A stretch of DNA of 40,279 bases from Thermoplasmata archaeon (lineage in GTDB: Archaea > Thermoplasmatota > Thermoplasmata > Lutacidiplasmatales > UBA184). Positions 32,195 to 40,279 of the stretch are shown here, piece after piece (the first letter of the stretch is position 1; each line of letters opens with the position of its first letter). Both the position numbers and the translations under genes were made by a program. The stretch is from the NCBI GenBank assembly GCA_022749845.1, contig JAKIWX010000006.1:1-40279 (forward strand), written 5' to 3'. The notes under the pieces were generated by a model that was not told the origin of the DNA, did not search any database, and saw only the letters and a list, made by a program, of their open reading frames with translations.

Positions 32195-32959
32195 CTACCT
32201 CATTAGCGCCTGAAACCGCTCGGCCGACGTGGGTCCGAACCCTTCGAAATGGTTGTTGAAGAACGCCCAGGCGTCCGGAAGGCCCGAGGTGCGGAGCGTC
32301 TCGGCCCACCGCTTCATGTCGCTCGTCCGGTCGACCCGTATCTCCCCGTGGAGGTCCGACGGAACCGTCTCGTGGTCGCCGATGAACCGAAGGTAGGCAA
32401 AGTCGCCCGTGACGACGGGGGGCACGTCCACGAAGGTGAGGCTCGACCAGCAGAGTGCGATCTTCCGCTCCCCCAGGAGGCGGCCAAGCCACGCAAGCCC
32501 TGCCTCCGTGAACCAGCCCTTCTCCCGCACTTCCAGCACGTACTGCGGGCCGGGCGGCAGGGCCTCGACGAAGCGGGTGAGGTAGAGGGCATTCCCCCGG
32601 TCGAGCGAGGGAGGGGCGCGGAACCACGGGGCGAACTGTGCCACGATCGGGCCCAGCTTTGGGCCGAGGAGGCGGGCGCACTCGACGAAGGAGGAGATCG
32701 CCTCGGGCGAGAGATCCTTCTTCGCGTCGAATAGATCGCGCGGGAGCTTGAGCGCGAACCGGAAGCCGTCCGGCGTCTTTTTCGCCCAGCCCCTGACGAC
32801 GTAGGGATTCGGGGCGGCGTAGTAGGTCGAGTCCACCTCCACCGTGTTGAACTTCGTCGCGTAGAAGGCGAGCCGGTCCCCGTCCGCGATCCCCTCGGGA
32901 TAGAATCGGCCCGTCCAGGCAGGGGAGGTCCAGGAGGAGCAGCCGACCCTGAGCTCCAT
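32195..32959 (-). CDS. DUF72 family protein (TIM-barrel)
   Basis: A 254-residue DUF72 protein (YecE family). Hallmarks: ELRVGCSSWTSPAWTGRFYPEG at the start, FYATKFNTVEVDSTYYAAPNP, KTPDGFRFALKLPRDL, GPIVAQFAPWF, VLEVREKGWF, FAYLRFIGDHE and DAWAFFNNHFEGFGPTSA. The fold is a TIM barrel with conserved Glu, Asp and Asn residues inside, but no reaction is established. It stands alone, and a CTAAGG element lies about 31 bases upstream. The preceding ~240 bases to the Fic stop hold no gene. Confidence 0.93.
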   Translation of the reverse strand: MELRVGCSSWTSPAWTGRFYPEGIADGDRLAFYATKFNTVEVDSTYYAAPNPYVVRGWAKKTPDGFRFALKLPRDLFDAKKDLSPEAISSFVECARLLGPKLGPIVAQFAPWFRAPPSLDRGNALYLTRFVEALPPGPQYVLEVREKGWFTEAGLAWLGRLLGERKIALCWSSLTFVDVPPVVTGDFAYLRFIGDHETVPSDLHGEIRVDRTSDMKRWAETLRTSGLPDAWAFFNNHFEGFGPTSAERFQALMR

Positions 32960-33065
32960 CGGCGGTTGGCCACGATCCTCTGGGGCCTTAGGCGTATCGA
33001 CGCGGGCCCTCCCGGTCGCCCCGGCGCGTCCTCAACCCTGAAGGGCGGCGCCGGATTCTCCCGCC

Positions 33066-33566
33066 ATGGCCGATCTCGGTTTCGCCGACCTTCTCAGCGT
33101 GGTCCAGACCATCGCGATCATAGGGGCGCTCGTGATGACCGTTTACTTCTCACGGCGGCAGATCCAAGCGTTCACGACCGACCTCGAGACCCGGGTGCTG
33201 AACGACATCGACGAGAAGTTCCACCGGATCGGCGAGATCTTGATCGAGAAACCGCACCTCGTCCAGTCAATCTACCAGACCCCCACGGTGACAGGGGCCG
33301 ATATCCCGTTCACCTACTACGTGCTCTTCTTCTGCGCCCACCTCCACCACATGCGCGAGCGGAAGATCCTGCAGGACAACGAGTGGGCCGGGTGGCTCCA
33401 GTGGATGCGCAACGTGTTCCAGTACGGCGAACTTGGGAGGCAGTGGGTCGAGGCCAAAATGGAGAGCTGGTTCGACCCCTCGTTCCGAGAGTTTGTCCGA
33501 ACGGAGCTCCTCCCCCACGTACGACCTCCGGGAACCACCCCTCCCGGTCCGCCCCCGGCAACGTAG
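33066..33566 (+). CDS. Single-helix membrane protein, unknown
   Basis: A 166-residue protein with one N-terminal hydrophobic helix (LLSVVQTIAIIGALVMTVYF, about 9-28), then a cytosolic helical domain: TTDLETRVLNDIDEKFHRIGEILIEKPHLVQSIYQ and TYYVLFFCAHLHHMRERKILQDNEWAGWLQWM. The pattern resembles the widespread small proteins annotated only as 'hypothetical, DUF-type, with N-terminal TM and helical domain' in archaea. The C-terminus is proline-rich (PPGTTPPGPPPAT). No motif suggests catalysis. Confidence 0.75.
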   Translation: MADLGFADLLSVVQTIAIIGALVMTVYFSRRQIQAFTTDLETRVLNDIDEKFHRIGEILIEKPHLVQSIYQTPTVTGADIPFTYYVLFFCAHLHHMRERKILQDNEWAGWLQWMRNVFQYGELGRQWVEAKMESWFDPSFREFVRTELLPHVRPPGTTPPGPPPAT

Positions 33567-33647
33567 CCAGACCGGACGCCGGCTTCCGCGGTGGGAAGCG
33601 CCCAGCCCGCCGGTCCACGACGCAGGCGTGACGCGCGCGGCCCGCAG

Positions 33648-33651
33648 TATT
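33648..33651 (+). promoter_or_regulatory. TATA-like element of tdh-kbl
   Basis: CAGTATTCC, with TATT centred 28-29 bases before the ATG at 33678. It is the sole AT-rich block before the operon other than the CTTATG that overlaps the start region. Confidence 0.4.
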
Positions 33652-33677
33652 CCGGGGCCTCGCCTCAACGCTTATGG

Positions 33678-34769
33678 ATGAGAATCCTTCGGTCGGTCGA
33701 GCAAGTCGTGCAGGCGTTCGTCAAGACGGCTCGGGGGCCCGGCGGAGAGCTGGCCAAGGTTCCTGACCCCATCCCGACCGAGGACGAGGTACTCGTGGCC
33801 GTTCGGGCGGCCTCCGTGTGCGGGACGGATGTACACATCTGGGAGTGGAACGCGTGGGCCGAGGGCCGCATCAAGCGGGTCCCGATGATCCTCGGGCACG
33901 AGCTGAGCGGCGAGGTCGTAGAGGTCGGTGCCCGCGTAAAGAGCCTGGCCGTCGGCGATCACGTCTCCGCCGAGACGCACATCGCGGATGGTACCTGTTA
34001 CCAATGCCGGACCGGCAAGATGCACATCTGCGAGAACGTCCAGGTACTGGGCGTCGACCGGGACGGGGTGTTCGCCGAGTACGCCGTGCTACCCGAAGCG
34101 AACGCGTGGAAGAACGATCCCGCGCTCGACCCCTCGCTCGCCTCCATCCAGGAGCCGCTCGGGAATGCGGTCCATGCCCTCCTGCCCGAGGACAACGTGG
34201 AGGACCTCGCCGGCAAGAACGTGCTCGTCACCGGTTGCGGCCCCATCGGGCTTCTCGCCATCGCAGTCGCCAAGACGTTCGGGGCGTCAAGTGTCATCGC
34301 GACCGAGGTGAATCGGGTGCGCTCGGATCTCGCGCACCAGATGGGCGCCGACCTCGTGCTGAATCCGCAGACCGAGGGGGCAAACCTCGCCGAGCGGATT
34401 CGTGAGGCGACCGGCGGCTACGGCGTCGACGTCGCCACGGAGATGTCGGGACACCCGAGCTCCCTACCGCTCGTCTTTGAGGCTCTCCGCCTGGGAGGAA
34501 GGGTCTCGCTGCTCGGACTCTTCGACCGCCCGGTTCCCCTCAACGTCGACGACGCGATCATCTTCCGCGCGGCGCGGGTCTACGGCATCTTCGGCCGGAG
34601 AATGTTCGCGACCTGGTACACGGTGAAAGGGCTACTCGCGAGCCCGAGCTTCCGCGACAAGATGGCCCGTATCATCACCCACCGCGTCCCGATCTCCGAG
34701 CTCCCGCGGGCGATGGAGCTCATCCGCTCGAGCGAAGCCGCCAAGGTCTCCCTCCTCGCCAAGTGGTGA
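33678..34769 (+). CDS. tdh: L-threonine 3-dehydrogenase
   Basis: A 363-residue zinc MDR enzyme that oxidises L-threonine to 2-amino-3-ketobutyrate with NAD+. VCGTDVHIWEWNAWA (Cys48) is the TDH signature, with GHE (His74, Glu75) completing the catalytic zinc site; VLVTGCGPIGLLAIAVAKTFGAS is the NAD-binding loop. The structural-zinc lobe reads D104-x2-C107-x2-C110-x7-C118, so the first cysteine ligand is an aspartate. It overlaps kbl by four bases (GTGA), and that partner makes the assignment firm. The ATG at 33678 is chosen; an overlapping ATG at 33674 is out of frame. Confidence 0.94.
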   Translation: MRILRSVEQVVQAFVKTARGPGGELAKVPDPIPTEDEVLVAVRAASVCGTDVHIWEWNAWAEGRIKRVPMILGHELSGEVVEVGARVKSLAVGDHVSAETHIADGTCYQCRTGKMHICENVQVLGVDRDGVFAEYAVLPEANAWKNDPALDPSLASIQEPLGNAVHALLPEDNVEDLAGKNVLVTGCGPIGLLAIAVAKTFGASSVIATEVNRVRSDLAHQMGADLVLNPQTEGANLAERIREATGGYGVDVATEMSGHPSSLPLVFEALRLGGRVSLLGLFDRPVPLNVDDAIIFRAARVYGIFGRRMFATWYTVKGLLASPSFRDKMARIITHRVPISELPRAMELIRSSEAAKVSLLAKW

Positions 34770-35968
34770 GCCCCGTGCGAGACCCGACCTCCTTCCTTCG
34801 AAGCGAGTACGAGGAGCTGGTCCACGCTGACCTCGACTGGAAGATCCGCATCTTGGACGGTGCGAGCGCCCCCTGGTCGATCGTGGAAGGAAAGAAGGTA
34901 CTCATGTTCTGCTCGAACAACTATCTCGGGCTGAGCAACCACCCCGCCCTCAAGGAGGCGGCGATCGAGGCCGTGCGGACGCACGGAGTCGGGTCGGGCT
35001 CCGTCCGACCGATCGCCGGGACGATGGACCTGCACGCCGAGCTCGAGCGTCGGCTCGCGCGATTCAAGGGCGCCGAAGCGTCCCTCGTCTACCAGACCGG
35101 GTTCGCCGCGAACTCGGGGCTCATCCCCCAGCTCGTGGGCGAGGGGGACCTCGTCGTGAGCGACGAGCTGAACCACGGGAGCATCATCGACGGGGTCCGC
35201 CTCTCACGGGCGGAGCGCGCTGTCTACAAGCACGCCGACCCGGCCGACCTGGAACGGGTCCTCCTTGAGGCAGAGCGCCACTCCCCGAGCTACCGTCGCG
35301 TCCTGATCATCTCCGACGGTGTGTTCTCGATGGACGGCGACATCGCCCCTCTCGACAAGATCGCGGCGCTCGCCTCGGGCCACGGGGCGATGGTCTACGT
35401 GGACGACGCGCACGGGGAGGGGGTCCTCGGCGAGGGCGGCCGGGGGATCGTCTCCCACTTCCACCTCTCCCGCGAGCAGGTCCAGGTGGAGATGGGCACC
35501 TTCTCGAAGGCGTTCGGCGTCGTAGGCGGCCACGTTTCGGGTTCGCGGGACCTCGTCAACTTCGCGTACAACAAGTCCCGGACCTGGCTCCTGAGCGGAT
35601 CCCACCCGCCCGCGGTGGTGGCCGCCTGCCTCGCTGCCGTCGAGGTCCTCGAGAGGGAGCCGGAGCACGTCCAGCGGCTCTGGGAGCGAACGCGGCAGTT
35701 CAAGAAGGCGATGGCCGCCCTCGGATTCGACATCGGGCGGAGCGAGACCCCCATTACCCCGGTCCTCGTCGGCGAGAGCAGTGTGGCGAAGCGGCTCAGT
35801 CAGCGCCTGTTCGAACTCGGGGTCTTTGCCTTGCCCATCATCTTCCCCATGGTCGCCAAGGACAGGGCCAGGATCCGCACCATCATGAACGCGGCGCTCA
35901 CGCCGGAAGACGTCGACTTCGCAATTTCCGCGTTCGAAAAGGCGGGGAAAGAACTCGCCCTTCTCTAG
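34766..35968 (+). CDS. kbl: Glycine C-acetyltransferase (2-amino-3-ketobutyrate CoA ligase)
   Basis: A 400-residue alpha-oxoamine synthase family PLP enzyme. It cleaves 2-amino-3-ketobutyrate with CoA to glycine and acetyl-CoA, taking the unstable product of Tdh. Motifs: MFCSNNYLGLSNHP near 48, GSGSVRPIAGT near 75, DELNHGSIIDG, YVDDAHGEGVLGEGGRG (cofactor Asp and His) and GTFSKAFGVVGGH with the Schiff-base Lys. IFPMVAKDRARIR is the C-terminal Arg region. Its GTG lies in the tdh stop (GTGA), so translation is coupled; GTGs at 34763 and 34775 are alternatives. Confidence 0.95.
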   Translation: MSPVRDPTSFLRSEYEELVHADLDWKIRILDGASAPWSIVEGKKVLMFCSNNYLGLSNHPALKEAAIEAVRTHGVGSGSVRPIAGTMDLHAELERRLARFKGAEASLVYQTGFAANSGLIPQLVGEGDLVVSDELNHGSIIDGVRLSRAERAVYKHADPADLERVLLEAERHSPSYRRVLIISDGVFSMDGDIAPLDKIAALASGHGAMVYVDDAHGEGVLGEGGRGIVSHFHLSREQVQVEMGTFSKAFGVVGGHVSGSRDLVNFAYNKSRTWLLSGSHPPAVVAACLAAVEVLEREPEHVQRLWERTRQFKKAMAALGFDIGRSETPITPVLVGESSVAKRLSQRLFELGVFALPIIFPMVAKDRARIRTIMNAALTPEDVDFAISAFEKAGKELALL

Positions 35969-36027
35969 GAAAACCAGGCGCCACCTGCCGCTCGGCTCGC
36001 TCCGGCGCCGAACCACTGGCGTTGCGG

Positions 36028-36045
36028 GCCGGGGGGGAGCCCGGC
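36028..36045 (+). terminator. Hairpin plus pyrimidine tract after kbl
   Basis: GCCGGG-GGGGAG-CCCGGC, a 6-bp GC stem with a 6-base loop, followed by a C/T-rich run (TTCCTCCCGCTTCTC). It sits 60 bases after the kbl stop and before the next promoter. Confidence 0.4.
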
Positions 36046-36073
36046 TTCCTCCCGCTTCTCTTGTGCGTGAGGG

Positions 36074-36077
36074 TTAT
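36074..36077 (+). promoter_or_regulatory. TATA-like element of the PQQ-propeller gene
   Basis: TTAT within GAGGGTTATGCG, centred about 29-30 bases before the ATG at 36105. It supports that start over a GTG at 36063. Confidence 0.4.
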
Positions 36078-36104
36078 GCGTCTCCTCTTTCTCCTACGCA
36101 CCCG

Positions 36105-37745
36105 ATGGAGCCTGCCGACGATCCCCGTGGATTCTTTACGGACGGCGTAGGTGCTGGAGACCGCTCCGCTCGTCGCCCGATTCCGGCTTGCCGAGTCCCA
36201 CGCCCAGCTCAACGCACCTCGGTAGTACTCGTAGCCCTCGCTGCGGTCCTGCTCCTCGCGCTTCCCGGCGGCGGACTCGGAGCCGTCCTGAGCGCCGGCA
36301 GACCTGAGCCCCAGGTTGCTCCGCCCACCCTCTCCCGCTGCCCTGGAACAGACTGGACGACCTATCTCGCGGAGGCTACACGCCAGGCGAACACGATCAA
36401 CGAGCGCACGATCTCGCCCAGCTCCGCGTCCAAGCTCGTCCCGCTCTGGAACTTCACGGCCGGCGGGCCCGTCGTTGCCAACCCCGCCATCGTGAACGGG
36501 CTCATTTACGAAGGCTCCTGGGACGGGTACGAGTACGCCTTCAACGCCACCACGGGGCACGTGAAATGGAAGGCGAACCTCGGTGTCGACACCAACGGCC
36601 CCTACCCGCTCGGGATCACCTCCTCGGCGACCGTCGCCAAGGGCGTCCTCTACGTCGGAGGGGGAAACTCCTTCCTGTACGCGCTCAACGCCTCGACCGG
36701 GCACACCCTGTGGAAGGTGCTCACCGGGAACACGAGCAAGGGGTACTACAACTGGGGGAGCCCGCTCGTCGCGAACGGATTCATCTACCTCGGCATTTCG
36801 AGCGATGTCGACGCCAACGTCGCCGGAGGATTGCTCCAGATCTCGCTCGCCACGCACGCCCGCGTCCACTTCTTCAACACCACGGCGAACGGGACGCTCG
36901 GGGGGACGATTTGGACCTCGCCTGCCTACAACTCCGTGACAAAGACTGTGTTCGTGACGACGGGAAATCCGGGAGCGTCGGGCTCGGTCTTTGGGGAGTC
37001 CATCCTCTCCTTCAACGCGACGACGCTCGCGCTCACGGGGCATTGGGCGGTCCCCGTCTCCCAGATCTCGACGGACGGGGATTTCGGGGCCACCCCACTG
37101 CTGTTCACGAGCAGCACGGGAAGTCCGCTCGTGGTCGCCTCGAACAAGAACGGCATCCTGTATGCATGGAATCAGAGCCAGCTGGGGAACGGACCCGTCT
37201 GGAACCACACTGTCGCCCTCCCCTCGCCCGTCGTCGGCGCGCCGAACCTGGGCCCCGTTTCGTTGGGGGCGGGCCGCATCTATGTGGGCACTTCCCGCAC
37301 CAACTTGAGCGGCACCCACTACAACGGGTCGATCCAGGCGTTCGTCGCGGGGACGGGCCATCCCGTCTGGCAACGCCCCATCACGACGGGCGCGGTCATC
37401 AGCGCGCCCATCTACTCGGATGGAGTGCTCGCCTTCGGGGCGGGAATGGAGCTCTACGTCCTCAACGCCTCGAACGGCGCACTCCTGTTCCACTTCAACA
37501 CGACGAAGCACGTCGACTCGTGGGGGCCAGCGAGCATCTCCCACGGCGAGCTCGTTATCGGCGCCAGGAACCACAAGCTCTACGCGTTCGGGCTCACCTC
37601 CTGCACCCCGGGCTTGGTCCCTGCGGTCCTCCCCGAGGGCTCTCCCGTCCCGAGCGGAACGAGGATCCCGTCGGACCTGGCGGTCGCTTGGCAGGCGGCT
37701 TCTACAAGACCGCCGAGACCGGACACCTCCGAACGACCGTACTAG
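36105..37745 (+). CDS. Secreted PQQ-like beta-propeller protein
   Basis: A 546-residue exported protein. After a basic N-terminus, a hydrophobic signal or anchor (SVVLVALAAVLLLALPGGGLGAVL, about 39-62) leads to a beta-propeller built of PQQ-type repeats: YAFNATTGHVKWKANLG, YALNASTGHTLWKVLTG, LSFNATTLALTGHW, YAWNQSQLGNGPVW, QAFVAGTGHPVWQRPI, YVLNASNGALLFHF. Each repeat has the Y-A-x-N/D-x-x-T-G-x-x-x-W motif. No quinoprotein catalytic residues or Ca/PQQ ligands stand out, so a binding or scaffold role is as likely as a dehydrogenase. Many N-x-S/T sequons suggest glycosylation. It precedes another exported propeller protein. Confidence 0.85.
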   Translation: MEPADDPRGFFTDGVGAGDRSARRPIPACRVPRPAQRTSVVLVALAAVLLLALPGGGLGAVLSAGRPEPQVAPPTLSRCPGTDWTTYLAEATRQANTINERTISPSSASKLVPLWNFTAGGPVVANPAIVNGLIYEGSWDGYEYAFNATTGHVKWKANLGVDTNGPYPLGITSSATVAKGVLYVGGGNSFLYALNASTGHTLWKVLTGNTSKGYYNWGSPLVANGFIYLGISSDVDANVAGGLLQISLATHARVHFFNTTANGTLGGTIWTSPAYNSVTKTVFVTTGNPGASGSVFGESILSFNATTLALTGHWAVPVSQISTDGDFGATPLLFTSSTGSPLVVASNKNGILYAWNQSQLGNGPVWNHTVALPSPVVGAPNLGPVSLGAGRIYVGTSRTNLSGTHYNGSIQAFVAGTGHPVWQRPITTGAVISAPIYSDGVLAFGAGMELYVLNASNGALLFHFNTTKHVDSWGPASISHGELVIGARNHKLYAFGLTSCTPGLVPAVLPEGSPVPSGTRIPSDLAVAWQAASTRPPRPDTSERPY

Positions 37746-37790
37746 CCCGCCTGAAGGCCTGAACGGCCCGTTCGACCGGCTGGCGCATCT

Positions 37791-37796
37791 GTATAG
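37791..37796 (+). promoter_or_regulatory. TATA box of the Kelch-peptidase gene
   Basis: GTATAG, centred 24-25 bases before the ATG at 37818; predicts a leaderless mRNA and fixes the start just ahead of the signal peptide. Confidence 0.55.
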
Positions 37797-37817
37797 TAGG
37801 AGAAGCTTCCGGCGTCG

Positions 37818-40279
37818 ATGCCATCCGAACTCGCTCGAGGGCGAAGCCCTCTTCGGGCCCCAACCGCCCTCGCCCTAACCCTGGTAGTCCTGTTCCTCCT
37901 TCCCGGACTGAGCCTCGGGCCGCACCGTGCTGGGAGCGCCCAACCTCCGGTCCTGGCTGGACCGAGAGCCGATGCGTCGGGCTCCGCCCATCAGCCCTCG
38001 ATCCCCGTCGGTGGGTCCCAGCTACGGACCCCCGCAGCAAGCTGCGTCCCGATCAGGTCGTGCGCCTCGGTGGCGTCGCCCAAGCTGGACAACTTCGACG
38101 TCTGGACCGATATCTCGGTCCTGAATCCGGTCTCGCCGCCGCCGCTCGCCTACTCCACGATGACGTACGATCTTAGCACCCAGAGCATTATTCTGTTCGG
38201 CGGGTTCGATTCGAGCTCGGGCGCGGTCGGCTACACCTGGGAGTTCAAGCACTTCACCTGGACGAACCTGACCCCCACCCTCAAGATCTCGCCCCCGGCG
38301 CGCTACCACGCGTCGATGTCGTTCAACCTCTTCCCCGCGGGGCTCCTCCTGTTCGGCGGAGAGTCGAGCGGGGCCACCTTCCTCGGGGACAGCTGGCTCT
38401 GGAACGGAAGCGCCTGGAGCATGACGGCGGTAAGCGGGCTCCCCACTCCCGCGCCCCGGGCGGGCGCCTCGCTCGCCTACGACTACAAGGACGGCTACGC
38501 CGTGCTGTTCGGGGGGAAGGACCTCACCACGAACTACAACGACACTTGGACCTTTTCGGGCGCTTCCTGGCTCCAAGCCCACCCGAAGCTCTCCCCCCAG
38601 GCTCGCTACTTCGGCTCCGAGAGCTGGGACGAGGGGGCACACTCGGTCCTCCTCTTCGGTGGCACCCGACAACCGGGACAGGGCTTTGCCGACACTTGGT
38701 CGTTCACGGCAGGGAACTGGACGAACACGAAGGCGCTCACGCCGCCGATCGACCGCGAGCTCGCGGGCGCCGACTTCGATTTCGGTCTCGGGCAGGTGCT
38801 CCTCTTCGGCGGGACCAATCCCGAGGGGTGCTCCGCTCTCGGGGACACCTGGAGCTACGCGAGCGGCCTATGGCGACAACAGTACGACATCAAGACCGGT
38901 AGCTACGGACCGAGCCCGCGCGACGGCTTCGGCCTCACCTTCGACTCGAACGCGAACTTCGCCGTGCTGTTCGGCGGGGAGACCGGCACGTGCTCCCCCC
39001 TCCAGAACGTCAACGACACCTGGGTGTTCGGCCCGTGGTCCCAACCTGCGCCGGCGCCTCTGACCGCCACGTTCGTCGCCAACCCCTTCAAGGGGGACGT
39101 GCCGTTGAGCACCGTGCTCAGCGTGCATGCCGTAGGTGGAATCCAGCCGTACTCGGTGGACATCAGCTTCGACGACGGCACCCCCGATCAGGTGAGCACG
39201 ACCGTCGCCTACGCGAACGCGAGCGACACGTACTCCCAGAGCCAGAACTTCATGCCCCGCGCCACCGTCACCGACGCCTCGAGCCACGTGGTGAACCTCG
39301 TCACCACCGTGAGCGTGGGCTCGGTGATGGTCGGGGACTGGTACCCGCCGCGGGACACGTACCGGTTCGCGAACTACCCGAGCTACTGGGCGGGCGGGAA
39401 CTGCTTCGGCATCTCGAGCTCGGAGATCCTCTACTGGATGCACGACATCCGGGGCTACGGAGGGAACCCGTACCTTCCCGTCGCGGCGCCATCGACGAGC
39501 TCGCTCCTGGCCGCGACCTCTCCCTCGAACGCGCTCAACGGCACCACCCTCGCCATCATGCAGCACCAGACGCACGACCCGAGCAACTCCGAGGCGCCGT
39601 GGCACTTCTGGTCCACGAGCCTCCACGGGAATTGGAACAGCTTGCTCGGCTACCTGGAGCTCGGCTACCCCGTGACGATGGGGCTCGGCTGGAACGACCT
39701 GCACGCCGTCGTGGCCTTCGGCGAGCAGACCCTCTCGAACGGCACCTTCGAGATCGACATCTCCGACCCGAACGTCCCGCTCCAGACCACTCACGCCTTC
39801 TACGACCCGAACGCGAACCATTTCACCTACGGGGCCGCGGGCCTCCACTGGAACGGCTTCGATGTGACGGGGACCGCTATCCCCCGGACGCTCCAGCCGT
39901 CGTGGTACTATCCGTTCGGGGATCCCTGGAACATCTGGGGGGACGACTACTTCACGAGCGGGAGCGGCGGCTTCACCTTCATCGCCGCGGTCGTGCCGGT
40001 CACCGTGGCAGCCGGCACGGGCACCGACTCCTTCACCGCCCCGGGGAACTCCCAGAGCTTCGTGAACAACATCCCCGGGAGCTCGGGCGTGGAGGAGGGG
40101 AGCGTTCAGATCTACGCGATTCCCCAGGGCTCCGTCGGACCTGGCCTCGTCATCACCGACCCGAGCATCGGGAGCTCGGTGTTCCAGGTCCTGACCACGA
40201 GCAACAGCACCGGAAGCCTGGTCCTGAACGGCTTCAGCGTCCAGGTCGACTCGGCGGGACCCCACACCTTCTCGATTCG
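37818..40279 (+). CDS. Secreted Kelch-propeller / PKD-like / cysteine-peptidase-like protein (3' end outside window)
   Basis: At least 820 residues, open to the window edge. The signal peptide is TALALTLVVLFLLPGLSLG (about 20-38). Residues ~95-410 hold six Kelch repeats, each with (L/V)LFGG and a DTW-type strand (LFGG first near 126, last at 384-387), enough for one full propeller. A PKD-like domain follows (AVGGIQPYSVDISFDDGTP, ~435-500). From ~505 to ~700 there is a peptidase-like domain: GNCFGISSSEILYW with Cys529, LHAVVAFG with His629, and IDISDPN with Asp650, the Cys-His-Asp order of papain/C39-like peptidases. After that come beta-rich segments with sequons. It is easily missed because antisense frames are also open here. 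Confidence 0.82.
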   Translation, partial: MPSELARGRSPLRAPTALALTLVVLFLLPGLSLGPHRAGSAQPPVLAGPRADASGSAHQPSIPVGGSQLRTPAASCVPIRSCASVASPKLDNFDVWTDISVLNPVSPPPLAYSTMTYDLSTQSIILFGGFDSSSGAVGYTWEFKHFTWTNLTPTLKISPPARYHASMSFNLFPAGLLLFGGESSGATFLGDSWLWNGSAWSMTAVSGLPTPAPRAGASLAYDYKDGYAVLFGGKDLTTNYNDTWTFSGASWLQAHPKLSPQARYFGSESWDEGAHSVLLFGGTRQPGQGFADTWSFTAGNWTNTKALTPPIDRELAGADFDFGLGQVLLFGGTNPEGCSALGDTWSYASGLWRQQYDIKTGSYGPSPRDGFGLTFDSNANFAVLFGGETGTCSPLQNVNDTWVFGPWSQPAPAPLTATFVANPFKGDVPLSTVLSVHAVGGIQPYSVDISFDDGTPDQVSTTVAYANASDTYSQSQNFMPRATVTDASSHVVNLVTTVSVGSVMVGDWYPPRDTYRFANYPSYWAGGNCFGISSSEILYWMHDIRGYGGNPYLPVAAPSTSSLLAATSPSNALNGTTLAIMQHQTHDPSNSEAPWHFWSTSLHGNWNSLLGYLELGYPVTMGLGWNDLHAVVAFGEQTLSNGTFEIDISDPNVPLQTTHAFYDPNANHFTYGAAGLHWNGFDVTGTAIPRTLQPSWYYPFGDPWNIWGDDYFTSGSGGFTFIAAVVPVTVAAGTGTDSFTAPGNSQSFVNNIPGSSGVEEGSVQIYAIPQGSVGPGLVITDPSIGSSVFQVLTTSNSTGSLVLNGFSVQVDSAGPHTFSI

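Noticed and set aside
38868-40265. 465-residue open frame on the minus strand at the window end
   Set aside because: Its composition is Arg/Val/Gly/Ala noise typical of antisense frames in GC-rich DNA. The plus strand carries a continuous, signal-peptide-led Kelch/PKD/peptidase protein that runs off the window.

Overview
The window looks like a chromosomal segment of a GC-rich archaeon, most likely a member of Thermoplasmatota. Four things support this. TATA-like elements (CTTAA, TTTAAC, TATAG) recur about 25-33 bases upstream of start codons, usually without a Shine-Dalgarno sequence, as expected for archaeal leaderless mRNAs. There is an archaeal-type degenerate family-B DNA polymerase next to a RadA-like protein. 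There are secreted Kelch/PKD and PQQ-propeller proteins rich in N-glycosylation sequons. Finally, GTG starts are common and third codon positions are strongly GC-biased. The phylum assignment is an inference. No rRNA, tRNA, CRISPR array or insertion sequence was found.

Layout. 113-6824: GNAT acetyltransferase and a DUF6159-like membrane protein (minus), an NDP-sugar pyrophosphorylase (plus), a small two-helix membrane protein, then a tight minus-strand operon running class III aminotransferase, zinc alcohol dehydrogenase, membrane protein, GNAT. 7364-10119: an ABC-2 permease, its ATPase and a class I/II aminotransferase in one operon. 10178-13555: acetamidase/formamidase, HNH nuclease, pirin and an MscS channel; the channel lies directly downstream of a trehalose-synthase-like glycosyltransferase (13559-15010). 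15189-19646: sulfite-oxidase-family molybdoenzyme, EamA transporter, a second ABC exporter and an SRPBCC protein. 19961-24524: small enzymes (two VOC proteins, a DinB-fold protein, a third VOC protein), one membrane-anchored extracytoplasmic protein and a large surface protein with a proline-rich cytoplasmic tail.

24677-28085 is the most interesting block. It is a three-gene cassette of a RadA/RecA-like protein without a Walker A lysine, an overlapping 98-residue helical protein, and a PolB2-type family-B polymerase with altered exonuclease and polymerase motifs. I read it as a candidate DNA-damage tolerance module, analogous in logic, not in ancestry, to bacterial ImuA-ImuB-DnaE2.

28197-35968: a ROK/polyphosphate-glucokinase-like kinase, a MASE1-PAS membrane sensor with no output domain, a Fic AMPylase in a visibly less GC-rich island, a DUF72 protein, a small membrane protein, and the tdh-kbl pair that converts threonine to glycine and acetyl-CoA. 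36105 to the end: two exported beta-propeller proteins. The second runs off the window and appears to carry a previously unflagged papain/C39-like cysteine peptidase domain behind its Kelch propeller and PKD-like domain.
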